Below, in pieces: positions 63,418-64,000 of a DNA stretch of 64,000 nt (positions within the stretch are counted from its first letter, which is position 1; every line of letters starts with the position of its first letter). The position numbers and the translations under genes were made by a program. The DNA comes from Pseudomonadota bacterium (lineage in GTDB: Bacteria; Pseudomonadota; Alphaproteobacteria; Rhizobiales; Pleomorphomonadaceae): positions 1 through 64,000 of the forward strand of contig JAGSYV010000004.1 of assembly GCA_018262505.1 (NCBI GenBank). The letters are read 5' to 3'. The notes under the pieces were generated by a model. That model was not told the origin of the DNA, did not search any database, and saw only the letters and a program-made list of their open reading frames with translations.

Positions 63418-64000
63418 ATGCGCAGATTTCTCCAGCGGCACGTGTCGCAGGTCGCCCTGTCGCCCTCGCTGGCGCTGATCGCGATCTTCCTCTACGGCTT
63501 CATCGCCTACACGGCGGCCGTCTCCACGACCAACAGCAAGGCCTTCCCGCGCTTTGATAGTTTCGTTGGACTGGAACAGTACTGGCGGCTGTTTCACACG
63601 CCGCGCTGGCATGTCGCCTTCACCAACATGTTCCTGTTCGGTGGCCTGTTCCTGCTCGTCACCATTTCGCTCGGGCTTCTGATCGCCATCCTGATCGACC
63701 AGCGTATCCGCGCCGAAAGCTTCTTCCGGTCGATCGTCATGTATCCGATGGCAATGTCCTTCGTGGTGACCGGCATCATCTGGCAGTGGCTGCTCAATCC
63801 GACACTCGGCATCGAGGTGATGGTGCATCAGCTCGGCTTCACCAGTTTTCGCCTCGATTGGCTTACCAATCCGGACACCGTCATCTGGGCGCTGGTGGTG
63901 GCCGCGTTCTGGCAGGGCTGCGGCCTCGTCATGGCGCTGTTCCTCGCCGGCCTGCGCGGCATCGACGAGGACATCTGGAAGGCGGCGGCGGTCGACGGCA
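63418..64000 (+). CDS. ABC sugar transporter permease (partial, cut by window end)
   Basis: At least 194 residues of a MalF/UgpA-type permease starting RRFLQRHVSQVALSPSLALIAIFLYGFIAYT, with further membrane helices (FLFGGLFLLVTISLGLLIAIL; SIVMYPMAMSFVVTGIIWQWLL) and the start of the EAA loop (GLRGIDEDIWKAAAVDG) at the window edge. It follows the binding-protein gene by 72 bp and would import the sugar the binding protein delivers. The second permease and ATPase must lie outside. Confidence 0.9.
   Translation, partial: MRRFLQRHVSQVALSPSLALIAIFLYGFIAYTAAVSTTNSKAFPRFDSFVGLEQYWRLFHTPRWHVAFTNMFLFGGLFLLVTISLGLLIAILIDQRIRAESFFRSIVMYPMAMSFVVTGIIWQWLLNPTLGIEVMVHQLGFTSFRLDWLTNPDTVIWALVVAAFWQGCGLVMALFLAGLRGIDEDIWKAAAVDG

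Overview
This is a high-GC chromosomal segment of an alphaproteobacterium, most likely Hyphomicrobiales (Rhizobiales). The evidence is a GTTC-N7-GTTC SOS box before uvrA, a PopZ/DUF2497 polar organiser, a small DUF1127 protein, a rhizobial-type dispersed palindrome, and the alphaproteobacterial style of SSB, UvrA and PCMT. I cannot name the genus with confidence.

Layout. (1) 1-17.0 kb is host chromosome: a GNAT acetyltransferase, ssb, a uvrA broken by an internal deletion and frameshift, the operon folP-folB-folK plus an MfnB-like gene, a metallophosphoesterase, valS, a DUF1127 protein, a GcvA-like LysR regulator, a Ser/Thr/Pro-rich repeat protein, ynfA, popZ, a TolC-type outer-membrane channel and a PCMT-family methyltransferase. 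(2) 17,015-55,992 is one apparently complete podovirus prophage integrated in the 3' end of tRNA-Cys, bounded by a 16-bp direct repeat. (3) 56-64 kb is host chromosome again: tRNA-Cys, a GH1 glycosidase without its acid/base Glu, small orphan genes, tRNA-Asn, and a beta-glucoside locus (ROK repressor, intact GH1 beta-glucosidase, sugar-binding protein, start of an ABC permease) cut by the window end.

The prophage is read mostly leftwards from a divergent control switch at 52.4 kb. Leftward (lytic): Cro-like HTH, a small gene, primase, an inverted BrnTA cassette, a P-loop helicase, an origin-like array of GTTGCA pairs, small and large terminase, a gp13-like acetyltransferase, portal, a Bbp19-like protein, scaffold, an inserted moron island, major capsid, T7 gp11/gp12-like tail tube and nozzle, three very large ejection or 'polyvalent' proteins (one with a lytic transglycosylase domain, one with ParB-like and RelA/SpoT-like domains), tail fibre, endolysin, overlapping spanins and a holin-associated-like protein. 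Rightward (lysogenic/integration): a CI-like repressor whose S24 domain lacks the autocleavage Ser/Lys, a second HTH protein, small genes, a phage SSB very close to the host SSB, an excisionase-like protein and a tyrosine integrase abutting attR.

The left end of the prophage is accessory cargo: an integrase remnant, an AT-rich two-gene Kiwa antiphage system (kwaA-kwaB), a serine recombinase, recombination scars and another BrnT/BrnA toxin-antitoxin pair. The gene order (Bbp19, portal, T7-like tail, large ejection proteins) resembles Bordetella phage BPP-1-type temperate podoviruses. I found no reverse transcriptase, no diversity-generating template repeat and no phage DNA polymerase, so replication probably recruits host polymerase through the primase, helicase and SSB.

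The observations I consider most worth following are the RelA/SpoT-like domain inside a virion protein, the symmetric GTTGCA pair array, the Kiwa cargo, the non-cleavable repressor combined with a BRO-type antirepressor, the broken uvrA and the GH1 enzyme with Met in place of the acid/base Glu.
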